Below, one piece after another: positions 16,518-25,228 of a stretch of 44,540 bases of DNA. The first letter of the stretch is position 1. Every line of letters starts with the position of its first letter. The stretch is from positions 1 to 44,540 of the forward strand of contig JAAYUF010000033.1 of the NCBI GenBank assembly GCA_012517815.1, given 5' to 3'. Under the pieces are notes generated by a model. The model was not told the DNA's origin, searched no databases, and was given only the letters and a program-made list of their open reading frames with translations. A program made the position numbers and the translations under genes. This DNA is from Clostridiales bacterium (GTDB lineage Bacteria > Bacillota > Clostridia > Christensenellales > Aristaeellaceae).

Positions 16518-17188
16518 ACGTTCTTCACCGCCTTGTACCCCAGCCCGCGCACCGCGACCAGATCAAACTCCGGATAGCTTTCAAAGCGCCTGCGCAACCG
16601 GTTGATGTGCACGTTGACCGTCGTATCCGTGCTTTCCGATTCCATGCCCCAGATCTCGTCCATCAGTTGAATCCGGGTGAAGATCTTGTCAGGGTAGGAG
16701 AGCAGCTTGTAGAGCAGGTAGAATTCCTTTTGCGGCAGCGTCTGGCGTTCCGCTCCGCGCGTAACGGTGAGCGAATCGTACTCCAGCACCACGTCGCCGA
16801 TCTGCAGCCGGTGAGCGCTGACGATCTGCGCCCGGCGGAGCAGCGCGCGGATGCGAAGGAGCATCTCCTCCATATCCACGGGCTTGGTCATGTAATCGTC
16901 CGTGCCCACCAGAAACCCCTTGTGCTTTTCAGCCGGCAACTGTTTGGCCGTTACCATGAGGATCGGCGTATTCACGCCGTTTTCGCGCAGTTCCTGCGTG
17001 AAGGCGTAGCCGTCCATGCGTGGCATCATGATATCCAGTACCACGAGATCGATGTGCTGCTCGTCCATGATTCGCAGCGCCTCCACCCCGTCGGCCGCTG
17101 AAAACACAACGTATCCGTCTCTCCGCAGCACGGCTTCCATCAGTTTGCGCGCGTTGGGATTATCCTCCGCCACCAGCACGTGAAACAC
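16514..17188 (-). CDS. OmpR/PhoB-family response regulator
   Basis: This regulator (224 residues from the chosen start) has a receiver domain and a C-terminal winged helix. In the receiver, the acidic pair is ED, the phospho-acceptor Asp is D52 in VVLDIMMPRMDG, and the conserved Lys is in MVTAKQ. The winged helix includes the segments LPQKEFYLLYKLL, TDTTVNVHINRLRRRF and VRGLGYK. GGAGG at 17197-17201 overlaps a GTG at 17195-17197, so the next in-frame GTG, eight bases from the site, is the better start and gives MFHVLVAEDN. It is coupled to the kinase and probably acts on the repeats at 15345-15381. Confidence 0.9.
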   Translation of the reverse strand: MFHVLVAEDNPNARKLMEAVLRRDGYVVFSAADGVEALRIMDEQHIDLVVLDIMMPRMDGYAFTQELRENGVNTPILMVTAKQLPAEKHKGFLVGTDDYMTKPVDMEEMLLRIRALLRRAQIVSAHRLQIGDVVLEYDSLTVTRGAERQTLPQKEFYLLYKLLSYPDKIFTRIQLMDEIWGMESESTDTTVNVHINRLRRRFESYPEFDLVAVRGLGYKAVKNV

Positions 17189-17208
17189 ATCGATCACCTC
17201 CTGCGGGC

Positions 17209-17240
17209 ATTATAATCCCGAAAGATGAATTCAAAAAGAA
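17209..17240 (-). promoter_or_regulatory. Probable promoter of the two-component operon
   Basis: On the minus strand TATAAT (17214 to 17209) lies just upstream of the regulator's ribosome binding site. A weak TTTTTG at a 17-base spacing could be the -35 box. The start would be very close to the gene, giving a short leader. Confidence 0.5.
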
Positions 17241-17572
17241 CTCGTTGCGCCAAACGTACAAAACGAAGGCCGATCGCCGCCCCCGGAAGTCCGTATGGCC
17301 GCGCGCAGGCAAACGCCACTGCGCTTTCGCGCGCGATCCGGCCTGCGCGGGCGCGGCGACCGCTTCGCCACCCTGCCCGCATCCCGAAGGAAAGGGGCGC
17401 GGTACAGCATGCCGCCGCTGCCGCGAGCCGCCGCACGCGAGAAGGATAAACAAAAAGCGCCCATTTGAAAACAGGCGCCAAACCGTGCTGGTCGTCCCCG
17501 ATGATCCCGCCGCGGCGCTGCATCCGTTCGACCGGTGCCGGGCGGGCCGTGTGCTCTGCGCGCTGCTGTCCG
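17217..17572. other. Intergenic region upstream of the regulator gene
   Basis: No supported gene was found. It contains the promoter above and a weak terminator-like structure for the flavoprotein gene (17452-17478). Open frames across it have no family resemblance and are attributable to GC content. Confidence 0.4.
17452..17478 (-). terminator. Possible terminator after the NimA-like gene
   Basis: On the minus strand a 6-pair GC stem with one G-T pair (17478-17473 with 17462-17457) is followed by TTTTT. The stem is short, so the call is tentative. Confidence 0.4.
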
Positions 17573-18046
17573 TCAGGGATGCTCCTTGCCGGTCATTTCC
17601 GTGACGATCAGCTTGAAAACACCGACGGCGGCAACCTGGGCGTCGGTAAAGGCGAAATCGTTCCGCGAGCTGTAATGGCGCATGATGCAAATGAGCGCGT
17701 TCCGTTTTTCGGCGGGATCGTCCACCGCGCTTGCCAGCCCCTTGCCCACGACGCTTTGAAAGCGGTAGGCGTAGTCGCAGGCCGTGTTGCCCTGGATCAG
17801 TTCATGACGGGTATCCAGCTCGAAGCCGACGCGCGCCCCGCCCGCCATCAACTCCGCCTTTTTGCCTTCCTTCGCGCCGTGAAAGTAGAAAACGCAGCCC
17901 TGCTCGCCGCCGGGTACAAAGCCGAAGTTCAGCGGCACGATATAAGGCCCGTCCGCTTCCGAAAAAGCGACGCGGCAGCAATCGCTGGCGTCGATAATGG
18001 CATGGATGTCCCGGATGTCGGTCACTTCCCGGTCTTTTCTTCTCAT
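17573..18046 (-). CDS. Pyridoxamine 5'-phosphate oxidase-like flavin-binding protein (NimA-like)
   Basis: This 157-residue protein has a split-barrel FMN-binding fold of the NimA/PNPOx-like group. Visible marks are the early RVAF...PYIVPLNFGFV strand pair, FYFHGAKEGKK (flavin phosphate contact), FELDTRHEL, and YRFQSVVGKGLASAVDDPAEKRNAL. Members reduce small molecules such as nitroimidazoles or act as general FMN/F420-type reductases; the natural substrate is unknown. AGGAGGAAGT precedes the ATG. It stands alone between the efflux system and the glycosidase operon and shows no functional tie to either. Confidence 0.85.
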   Translation of the reverse strand: MRRKDREVTDIRDIHAIIDASDCCRVAFSEADGPYIVPLNFGFVPGGEQGCVFYFHGAKEGKKAELMAGGARVGFELDTRHELIQGNTACDYAYRFQSVVGKGLASAVDDPAEKRNALICIMRHYSSRNDFAFTDAQVAAVGVFKLIVTEMTGKEHP

Positions 18047-18440
18047 ACTTCCTCCTGTTGTGAACCGGCTCCTCGTAAGGCGACTTCACGGGCCGGCGGT
18101 TGTTCCCCGGTTTTTTTCTGCGGCGCACCGCGCCAGACCTCGCCGGGAAGCCAATCGCGGTAACCGCGCCGTCCGCTCTCCCAGCCCAGCCCGGCGGCGG
18201 CGACAAACGCTGCCGGCAAAGCGTTCCGGCTGTTCCGTTGCGGCTTGGACGGGCGCGTGATCCTCCCCCGCATTCGGGACGATGGCCTCCGTTCCCGCCG
18301 CATCCAGCCTGAGGCGGCAAGGGCGGCATGGTATCCCGAAACCTGCGGCGCAGGAGCGGCTTCACTTCCGGCCCTGTGCGCGGGGCGCTCGACGCCCGCC
18401 CCGCGTTTGCCACGTCGGGCTCGGACGCGCCTTGCGCCCG
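18047..18440. other. Intergenic region between the NimA-like gene and the glycosidase operon
   Basis: I see no supported gene, RNA or clear terminator in this 394-base stretch. It is very GC-rich, and long minus-strand open frames here are frame-shadows without recognisable domains. A TTTTTTT run at about 18111-18117 has no convincing stem in front of it. Confidence 0.4.
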
Positions 18441-20804
18441 CTAGACCGCCTGACCGTTTTGGTCTGACGGCTTCACCGTCCGGGTCAGGTACAGGTTGGA
18501 GCCGAAATCCCCCAGCGCGCGGACGCGGGCGTTGTATCCGCTGCCGATGAACGGGGTGTTGAGCGGAAACCCCTCCGCCAGCGCCGCGCCGTAGCCTTCG
18601 TAGGTTTCCACACAGTCCGCCAGGCTGAACCGGCGGTTGATCGTCCGCATGATCCACCCGTCCGGCCGGAGGGATATGGGGTAGATGTGACGGATCAGCC
18701 CGCCGAAACGCGCCACCTCGATGCGCTGAGGTTTGGTGCTTACGCGATACCAGCCACCCCCGCGCAAACCCGGCACCCGCAGCCGGTCGAAACCTTCCGC
18801 CGCCGATGCCTGCGTCTGGAAGAAGCCCGAAAGCGCGGTGCTCCCGTCCCGCGCCACGCAGTGCCATACCGTCTTGTTGGCTTTATCCGGCTGGGCACGG
18901 TAGAAGGCGCCGTACTGGAAGGTTTGCCGGTGCGCCTTGTAGAAGGCGATCTGTTCCCGCACTTCGCGCCGTTGCACTGGGGTGAGGCTTTTCAAGTCCA
19001 TCTCATATCCCAGGCAGCCGAACGCCGCCACGTTGAAGCGCGTGGACAGCGGCGTCGCGCGGAGCGTCTGCTGATGCGGCGCCTGGGAAACGTGCGCGCC
19101 CATGGCGGATAGCGGGTAGAGGCAGGAAAGCCCGCCCTGAATGGCCAGGCGCTCTATCGGGTCGGTATCGTCGGAAGTCCAGATCTGCGGCGAAAAGCAC
19201 AGCATCCCCAGGTCAAAGCGATTGCCGCCGCTGGAACAGCTCTCCAGCAGGATGTGCGGCCGGGGGTGAAAAATCCGCCCAAGCACCTCGTACAGCCCGA
19301 GGATGTAGCGGTGGAAGAATTCCCCCTGCCGCTCAAGGCAGGGCGAACAGGCGTCGCTGATGTGCCGGTTATCATCCCATTTGACGTAATCCACTTTCAC
19401 CTCGTCCAGAACACGGCCTACCTGCCGGACGATGAAATCCCGAACGGCCGGGTTGCAAAGGTCCAAAACCAGCTGGTTTCGGCCCATCGCCGGGGTTTTC
19501 CCGGGTGTGCGCAGCGCGTACTCGGGGTGCGCGCGGTACAGGTCGCTGTCCGGGTTCACCATCTCCGGCTCAAACCAGAGGCCGAACGCCATGCCCATGC
19601 GGTGGATGCGGTCCGCAAACTCCGAAAGCCCCCGGGGCAGCTTTCTGCGGTTGACCGAATAGTCCCCAAGCCCCGCCCTGTCGCTGTCCCGTCGGCCGAA
19701 CCAGCCGTCGTCCAGCACAAACAGCTCCACGCCGAGCCGTCGGGCACGGCGCGCCAGCCTCAGGAGCTTACCCCGGGTAAACTGAAAAAAATGCGCTTCC
19801 CAGTTGTTGATGAGCACCGGACGTTCCTTGCCCCGCCCCTCCCCGCGCACGATATGCCGGTTCACAAAGTCGTGAAACCGCTGTGAGAGCCCGCTGAAAC
19901 CCCCGTCGGAGAAGCACAGGACACCCTCGGGCGTTTCAAACCGCTCCCCCCGCGCAAGCGTCCACTCAAAGCAATAGGGGTTGATGCCCAGCGCCACGCG
20001 AACCAGGTCCTGATCGCTCCGCTCCACCGCGCCGTAATGGTTGCCGCTGTAGATCAGGTTAAAGCCGTAGACGTTCCCGAAGCTTTCCCCCGCCGCCCCG
20101 GCCGCCAGCAGGAAGCCCGGGTTGTGTCGGTTGCTGCTGTCCCCCGTGGTGGAGGCGTTCACGGCCAGCCCGTAGGCGACGTCCCGCTCATGGCGGTGCG
20201 CTTCCTTAATCCACGCGCCGTCCAGCGTGATCATGCGGTATCGGTCGTTGGGCAGATCCAGCTGCAGGCTTAGAAGCCGGCGGACGGTCAGCGGCTTTTC
20301 GTTCCCGTTGAGGAGCACGGCGCGCCGGGCGATCACATCCGTCTGTTCAAAGACGGTGTAGTACAGGGTGAGGGTCACGTCGTTGCTTTCGTCCCATAAG
20401 GTCAGGGCCAGCGTCTGGCAATCGTCGGGCATGCCCGCAGCCGAAGGCAGGGTTTCCATGGGGATACAGCCGTCCGTCACCTGATGGCCGCGGTAGCGGA
20501 AATCAGCGGTAAACGTGCCGTCCGGCATGCGGATCTCAGCGGGCGTTTCGCGGTAGTCCCCCTTGCCGATGCCCGACCACTCCAGCGGGATCACATCCAG
20601 GCAGTATGTTTCGTCCGCCGGATCGTACAGCACGCTCGTGCCCGGCTGAACCGTACGCTTGACGGCCAGCGGCTCCATGGCTTGATCCGCGGGCAGGCGA
20701 ACGCCGTAGTGCACATGCTCCGGATGCCCGTGCGCCGTAATGCGAAACCAATAGCTGGTATGCGCCGTATCCAGCCGAAAGTCGCCGTCCCCAATCCGGA
20801 TCAT
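18441..20804 (-). CDS. GH36 alpha-galactosidase
   Basis: This 787-residue enzyme should release alpha-galactose from raffinose- or melibiose-type sugars. An N-terminal beta-supersandwich domain (about 1-330) precedes the catalytic barrel. It contains FVLDDGWFGRRD at 362-373, GLWFEPEMVNPDSDLYR, the nucleophile D477 in VDYVKWDDNR, ESCSSGGNRFD, and the acid/base Asp in WTSDDTDP (545-548). A C-terminal beta domain follows. Length and residue numbers fit bacterial tetrameric GH36 enzymes. The ATG at 20804 follows GGGGAGGGG and overlaps the GH13 stop by ATGA, so it is the third gene of a GH1-GH13-GH36 operon. No signal peptide, so it is cytoplasmic. Confidence 0.93.
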   Translation of the reverse strand: MIRIGDGDFRLDTAHTSYWFRITAHGHPEHVHYGVRLPADQAMEPLAVKRTVQPGTSVLYDPADETYCLDVIPLEWSGIGKGDYRETPAEIRMPDGTFTADFRYRGHQVTDGCIPMETLPSAAGMPDDCQTLALTLWDESNDVTLTLYYTVFEQTDVIARRAVLLNGNEKPLTVRRLLSLQLDLPNDRYRMITLDGAWIKEAHRHERDVAYGLAVNASTTGDSSNRHNPGFLLAAGAAGESFGNVYGFNLIYSGNHYGAVERSDQDLVRVALGINPYCFEWTLARGERFETPEGVLCFSDGGFSGLSQRFHDFVNRHIVRGEGRGKERPVLINNWEAHFFQFTRGKLLRLARRARRLGVELFVLDDGWFGRRDSDRAGLGDYSVNRRKLPRGLSEFADRIHRMGMAFGLWFEPEMVNPDSDLYRAHPEYALRTPGKTPAMGRNQLVLDLCNPAVRDFIVRQVGRVLDEVKVDYVKWDDNRHISDACSPCLERQGEFFHRYILGLYEVLGRIFHPRPHILLESCSSGGNRFDLGMLCFSPQIWTSDDTDPIERLAIQGGLSCLYPLSAMGAHVSQAPHQQTLRATPLSTRFNVAAFGCLGYEMDLKSLTPVQRREVREQIAFYKAHRQTFQYGAFYRAQPDKANKTVWHCVARDGSTALSGFFQTQASAAEGFDRLRVPGLRGGGWYRVSTKPQRIEVARFGGLIRHIYPISLRPDGWIMRTINRRFSLADCVETYEGYGAALAEGFPLNTPFIGSGYNARVRALGDFGSNLYLTRTVKPSDQNGQAV

Positions 20805-22558
20805 GGTTTCCCCTCCCCGGTTGCCTTTGCGGATGGTTGGGCCGGAGCGGCAGCCTGCCGGCCGTCTCCTTCGGGGGCGGCATTCACGGGTAACGCCGGC
20901 CCGTGCGCCTGATCCTGCGGTTCGCCTGGTTCCGTGTGCCGGACGGGCCGGCGCAGCACAACGGCTTCCCACGGGGCGAGCCGGCCCGCGTAGGTTGCCG
21001 TTCCCGCGTTGGAAACGACCACCTCGCCCTCGGCCGGGGCCCGCGCGGGCGTGCCGGAAAAGTTCAGCAGCACCGTCAGCCGTTCGTCGTTCAGGGTACG
21101 CGTATACGCCATCACGCGCCGGTTGGCGAACAGCGGCGCAAAGGCGCCGTATTTCAGGGTTTCGCTGCCCGCCCGCAGGGCGATCATCCGCCGGTAAAAG
21201 TGCAGCACGGAGGTTTCGTCCCCTCGCTGGGTCTCGTAGTTCAGGCGATGGTAGTTTCCGTTGATACCGATCCAGGGCTTGCCCGTCGTGAAGCCCGCGC
21301 CGGGCGCGTCCGACCACTGCATGGGCGTGCGCGCGTTGTCCCGCGAGGATTTGCGAATCCACCGCCAGCGGAGCCGGCGCGGCACGCGCTTGCTTTGCAG
21401 CAGGCGATCGATGTTGAAGCTCTCCACGTCCCGCAGTTCATCCATTCCCTGAAAATCGAAGTTGGTCATGCCGATTTCCTGCCCCTGATAGATGAACGGC
21501 GTGCCGCGGAGGGTTAACAGCAGGGTCGCCAGCAGTTTGGCGCTGCGCTCCCGCCAGACGCCGTCGTCGCCGTAATGGCTTACGATGCGCGGCTGATCGT
21601 GGTTCTCCAGGTACAGCGCGTTCCAGAAAAGCCCCTGCTGCCATTTGGCGTACACCTTGAGGAGCCGGTCCGCGCGGAAGCGCTTGGGCACAAACCGCGA
21701 TACCCGCCGGTCCACCTCCAGATGGTCAAAATAGAACACCATGTCCAGCTCGCGGCGTTCCGGGTCGCACAGTTCCTTCGCCTCCGCAAGGTTGACCATC
21801 ACGGTTTCGCCTACGGTAAAGCAATCGTAATGGTCCAGCACATCCCGCCGCAGTTCCCGCAGAATGGCGTGCGTGCCGGGCTGCGATTTGTAGTGCTCCA
21901 CCCCCTGCACGGCCAGCCGTTTCTCCCCGTCGTCCAGCGTGGCTTTGTACAGCACGTTGATCACGTCGCAGCGGAACCCCGACGCGCCCCGGTCCAGCCA
22001 GAAGCGCATGATCGCCTTAACTTCCTCGATGACCTTGGGGTTATGGTAGTTGAGATCGGGCTGTTTTTTATCAAACAGGTGCAGGTAATATTCGCCGCTC
22101 GCTTCGTCCAGCGTCCACGCGGAGCCCATGAAAAAGCCAGTCCAGTTATTGGGCGGGCTGCCGTCGGGTTTTGCGGGCCGCCAGATGTAGTAATCCCGGT
22201 AGGGGCTGTGGGGGTCGCGGCTTTGCTGAAACCACGCGTGCTCGTCCGAGGTGTGGTTGACCACGAGGTCCATGATCACGCGAATATCGCGCCTGGCCGC
22301 CTCCGCAAAGAGCCGGTCCATGTCCTCAAGCGTGCCGAACTTGGGGTTGATGTCCCGGTAATCGCTGATATCGTAGCCGTTGTCCGCGTCGGGCGAGCGG
22401 TACACCGGCGACAGCCAGAGGATGCCCACGCCCAGCGCCTGCAGATCGTCCAGCCGCGCGATGATGCCCGGCAGATCGCCAAAGCCGTCGCCGTTGGTAT
22501 CCTGAAAACTGCGGGGATAGATCTGATACGCCACGCGGTCCTGCCACCATGCGCCCAT
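20801..22558 (-). CDS. GH13 alpha-glucosidase (oligo-1,6-glucosidase type)
   Basis: This 585-residue enzyme hydrolyses terminal alpha-glucosidic bonds in the cytoplasm. The family regions are intact: DLVVNHTSDEH at 97-107, the nucleophile D198 in GFRCDVIN, the acid/base E251 in FTVGETV, and D321 in LENHDQPR. QPDLNYHNP marks the oligo-1,6-glucosidase/alpha-glucosidase group. The start at 22558 has GGGAGG upstream; extra open frame before it is GH1 sequence in another frame. After the normal end of the C-terminal beta domain (WEAVVLRRP) the protein has about 45 extra Ala/Pro/Glu/Gln-rich residues. These are not part of the usual family and may be disordered. Confidence 0.9.
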   Translation of the reverse strand: MGAWWQDRVAYQIYPRSFQDTNGDGFGDLPGIIARLDDLQALGVGILWLSPVYRSPDADNGYDISDYRDINPKFGTLEDMDRLFAEAARRDIRVIMDLVVNHTSDEHAWFQQSRDPHSPYRDYYIWRPAKPDGSPPNNWTGFFMGSAWTLDEASGEYYLHLFDKKQPDLNYHNPKVIEEVKAIMRFWLDRGASGFRCDVINVLYKATLDDGEKRLAVQGVEHYKSQPGTHAILRELRRDVLDHYDCFTVGETVMVNLAEAKELCDPERRELDMVFYFDHLEVDRRVSRFVPKRFRADRLLKVYAKWQQGLFWNALYLENHDQPRIVSHYGDDGVWRERSAKLLATLLLTLRGTPFIYQGQEIGMTNFDFQGMDELRDVESFNIDRLLQSKRVPRRLRWRWIRKSSRDNARTPMQWSDAPGAGFTTGKPWIGINGNYHRLNYETQRGDETSVLHFYRRMIALRAGSETLKYGAFAPLFANRRVMAYTRTLNDERLTVLLNFSGTPARAPAEGEVVVSNAGTATYAGRLAPWEAVVLRRPVRHTEPGEPQDQAHGPALPVNAAPEGDGRQAAAPAQPSAKATGEGKP

Positions 22559-22563
22559 CCGTT

Positions 22564-23868
22564 TCAACCTCCCGTTTTTACGTTGGTGCGGTAGACCTGA
22601 TCCCGCACATAGCGCTCGAAAATCGCCTCGGTTACGCCGCCCGCCGCGATTACGTCCCGAAAGAACGCGCCGCTCTGCTTGACCGTGCGGCGCTGCGTGG
22701 GGTAATCCACCTCCACAAGGCCAAAACGCGCGCTTTCCCCGGCGGTCCACTCGAAATTATCCAGAAAACACCAGTGATAGTAACGCTCCACCGGCAGTTC
22801 GCTTTCGCAAAGGGCGCGGAGATGCTCGCAGATGTAGCGGCAGCGGAAGCTGTCCGCATTGTCGCACGTGCCGTTTTCCGTGATGTAGATTGGCGCCGGG
22901 CAGAGCCGGTACAGCTTGCGGGCGCAGTCTACGATGCCCTCCGGGTAGATTTCCCACCCCAGGTCGGTCACCGGCACGTTTTCCCGCACGCCGTCGTTGA
23001 GGCTGTCCACCGTGGTGCGGGTATAGTAGTTGACGGCGATAAAATCGCAGTACCGCCCGCGCGCGTGATGACCCCTGCGATGCAGCGGCCACGGAAACAC
23101 GCCCACGCACAGCGCCTTGGACAGCGCGCCCTGAAACAGGTGCTCCATGACGCGGGTCAGGATGCGGTGAACCGGATTTCGCGGGTTCCTGGGGGCAAAA
23201 ACGCGCATATGGTTGGCAAAGCTCACGCGCGTATCGGTTGCCCCCATCGCCTCGCGTAAGGCGTGGATCAGCCGGTACGCTTCGATATGCGCCACGGCCA
23301 GCGCGGACATTACGCGTACCGTGCGTTTCAGGTTCCTGTCGCCCGGCGGCCAGAGGCCGAAGAAATAACCGTTGGTGGCGTAGACGTTGGGCTCGTTGAT
23401 GGTGATGTACTCGTGAACCCTTGTGCCAAAAGCCGTGACCATCTTTTCCACGAAGCGCAGGAACACGGGGAGGTTGGCCGGGTTTTCAAACGCGCCCGCC
23501 TTTTCAAACCACATCGGGTTGGTGAAATGGTGCAGCGTTACCAGCGGCCGGATGCCGTAGCCGATCAGCAGCTCGGCCTCCTGCACGTAATGGGCGACGG
23601 CGTCTTCGTCAAACACGCCTTGCTGCGGCTCAACGCGCGCCCACTCCACGCCGATCCGGGCGATTTGCAGGCCCAGGTCGCGCATCAGCGCATCGTCTTG
23701 TTGCCAGAGCCGGTAATGATCGTTGGCCCGCTCCGGGCTTGTGCCGTCCACGATATGCCCCTGCCGCCACCAGTCCATCCAGCTGTGATCCAGCGCGCCG
23801 CCTTCGATCTGGGTCGCCGCGCTGGCAGTACCCAGCAGCATCCCTTCCTTGAGCCTGAATGTATTCAC
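22564..23868 (-). CDS. GH1 beta-glucosidase family enzyme
   Basis: This 434-residue enzyme cleaves beta-linked glucosides or related glycosides. The acid/base E159 is in TINEPN, the nucleophile E331 is in ITENGT, and GTASAATQIEGG opens the barrel. WCFLDNFEWTAGESARFGLVEVDY is the typical C-terminal signature. No positively charged 6-phosphate pocket could be judged by eye, so non-phosphorylated substrates are assumed, in keeping with ABC rather than PTS uptake. It is first in the minus-strand glycosidase operon and divergent from the sugar importer. No signal peptide is visible. Confidence 0.9.
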   Translation of the reverse strand: MNTFRLKEGMLLGTASAATQIEGGALDHSWMDWWRQGHIVDGTSPERANDHYRLWQQDDALMRDLGLQIARIGVEWARVEPQQGVFDEDAVAHYVQEAELLIGYGIRPLVTLHHFTNPMWFEKAGAFENPANLPVFLRFVEKMVTAFGTRVHEYITINEPNVYATNGYFFGLWPPGDRNLKRTVRVMSALAVAHIEAYRLIHALREAMGATDTRVSFANHMRVFAPRNPRNPVHRILTRVMEHLFQGALSKALCVGVFPWPLHRRGHHARGRYCDFIAVNYYTRTTVDSLNDGVRENVPVTDLGWEIYPEGIVDCARKLYRLCPAPIYITENGTCDNADSFRCRYICEHLRALCESELPVERYYHWCFLDNFEWTAGESARFGLVEVDYPTQRRTVKQSGAFFRDVIAAGGVTEAIFERYVRDQVYRTNVKTGG

Positions 23869-24248
23869 GTTATGCCTCTTCCTGTGCGCTTGATGGGAAA
23901 GCCTGATGCAGGTTGGATTCCGGCTTCGCGCCCGTTAGGGCGATTATATCACACTTTCCGTTTTGCGGAAACGGGTTTCGCAAGGATTCCGCCGGACGTT
24001 CCGCCGGAAGGCGAAGCACGGCCCGTTATGCAGGTTCTTCCTTTTCGGCCACTGGGCATCATCCGCCGCCCAAGGGCATGTATGATCCTTTCTTGTTGCA
24101 GTATTTGGGCTTTCCGTCGGTTGTCTTATTTCGCATACGGCCAAGCAAGCGCAAGAAATGACAACCCAGTGCCATGACTTCCCGGCGCCGACCCGCTACA
24201 ATCAAACCATCGAACCGCCAAAGGCGTTCTCGGCCGGAAAGGAAAACC
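23869..24248. promoter_or_regulatory. Divergent promoter region between the glycosidase and importer operons
   Basis: This 380-base gap has no supported gene. A minus-strand TATAAT (plus strand 23943-23948) serves the GH1 operon. A plus-strand TACAAT (24197-24202) with a weak ATGACT 17 bases upstream could serve the importer. A palindrome, GAAAC-GG-GTTTC (23968-23979), overlaps the expected -35 of the minus promoter and looks like a LacI-type operator. TTCCGCCGGA is repeated at 23987-23996 and 23999-24008. Confidence 0.5.
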
Positions 24249-25214
24249 ATGCGCGCGATGAACCCTGGTTTGCCCCGCCACGACTCTTTGATCGGCAGCC
24301 GGCGCAGGAAGGCGCTCCTGCTCGCTTCCATGGCCGCCCCGGGGGCGCTGTGGCTGCTGCTGCTCCGTTACCTGCCGATGTTTGGCATCGTGCTGGCCTT
24401 CAAGGACTACCGCGCCTTTAAGCCCAACACGTTCTGGAATAACATCCTGAAGAGCGACTGGGTCGGCTTCAAGAATTTCGAGTTTCTCTTCCGAAGCCCG
24501 GATACGGGGCGGATCATCGGCAACACGCTGCTGTACAACCTCACGTTCATCGTGCTGGGGCTGGTGATCGCGGTGGCTTTCGCCATCATGCTCAACGAAC
24601 TGACCAGCCGTTTTGCCGCAAAAACCTACCAGACCCTCATGTTTTTCCCCTACTTCCTGAGCTGGGTGGTCGCCAGCTACTTCCTGCTCGCGTTTCTGGA
24701 CACCGCCAGCGGCATGGTGCCCAACCTGCAAAAACTGGCCGGGCAGGATGTGATCGACTGGTACCAGAGCCCGCAGTACTGGCCGGCGCTCCTCATCGGC
24801 GCGAACCTTTGGAAGAACATCGGCTATTCAACCGTGCTCTACCTGGCGGCGATTACGGGCATCGACCGCGCCCAGTACGAGGCCGCCGCCGTGGACGGCG
24901 CCACCAAGTGGCAGCAGATTCGCCACGTCACGCTCCCCAACCTGCGCACGATGATCATCATCCTGTTCATCCTGAACGTCGGCAAAATCTTCAACGCGGA
25001 TTTCGGGCTGTTCTACAACGTGCCGCTCAACTCCGGAAGCCTGTACTCCACCACGCAGGTGATCGATACCTACGTGTACCGGGCGTACATGAACTCCGGA
25101 AGCGTGGGCATGAGCTCGGCGGCGGGGCTGCTGCAAAACGTGGTGGGGTTTGTGTGCATCATCGCCGCCAACACCGTCGTTCGCAGGTTCGACCCGGACA
25201 GCTCGCTGTTTTGA
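24249..25214 (+). CDS. LplB/YtcP-family ABC sugar permease 1
   Basis: This 321-residue permease, with six predicted membrane segments, begins MRAMNPGL. It has the EAA loop (EAAAVDGATKWQQIRHVTLPNLR) that binds the shared ATPase. The early segment LLLLRYLPMFGIVLAFKDYRAFKP is typical of the LplB group for complex oligosaccharides. The ATG at 24249 has AAAGGA before it, while earlier in-frame codons are arginine-rich leader. No ATPase gene is in the locus, so a multipurpose MsmK-like ATPase encoded elsewhere is presumed. Neighbouring ChbP suggests chitobiose uptake (inference). Confidence 0.9.
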   Translation: MRAMNPGLPRHDSLIGSRRRKALLLASMAAPGALWLLLLRYLPMFGIVLAFKDYRAFKPNTFWNNILKSDWVGFKNFEFLFRSPDTGRIIGNTLLYNLTFIVLGLVIAVAFAIMLNELTSRFAAKTYQTLMFFPYFLSWVVASYFLLAFLDTASGMVPNLQKLAGQDVIDWYQSPQYWPALLIGANLWKNIGYSTVLYLAAITGIDRAQYEAAAVDGATKWQQIRHVTLPNLRTMIIILFILNVGKIFNADFGLFYNVPLNSGSLYSTTQVIDTYVYRAYMNSGSVGMSSAAGLLQNVVGFVCIIAANTVVRRFDPDSSLF

Positions 25215-25228
25215 AAGGAGGCCGACGC

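Noticed and set aside
17195-17197. GTG at 17197 as the response regulator start
   Set aside because: It overlaps the GGAGG site itself; the GTG three codons later has proper spacing.
18043-18867. Minus-strand open frame overlapping the GH36 gene end
   Set aside because: It is a frame-shadow of GH36 and the GC-rich gap. Its only good ribosome binding site context belongs to other genes.
23944-24144. Minus-strand 66-codon frame in the divergent sugar promoter
   Set aside because: It has no recognisable domain and overlaps promoter and operator-like sequence.
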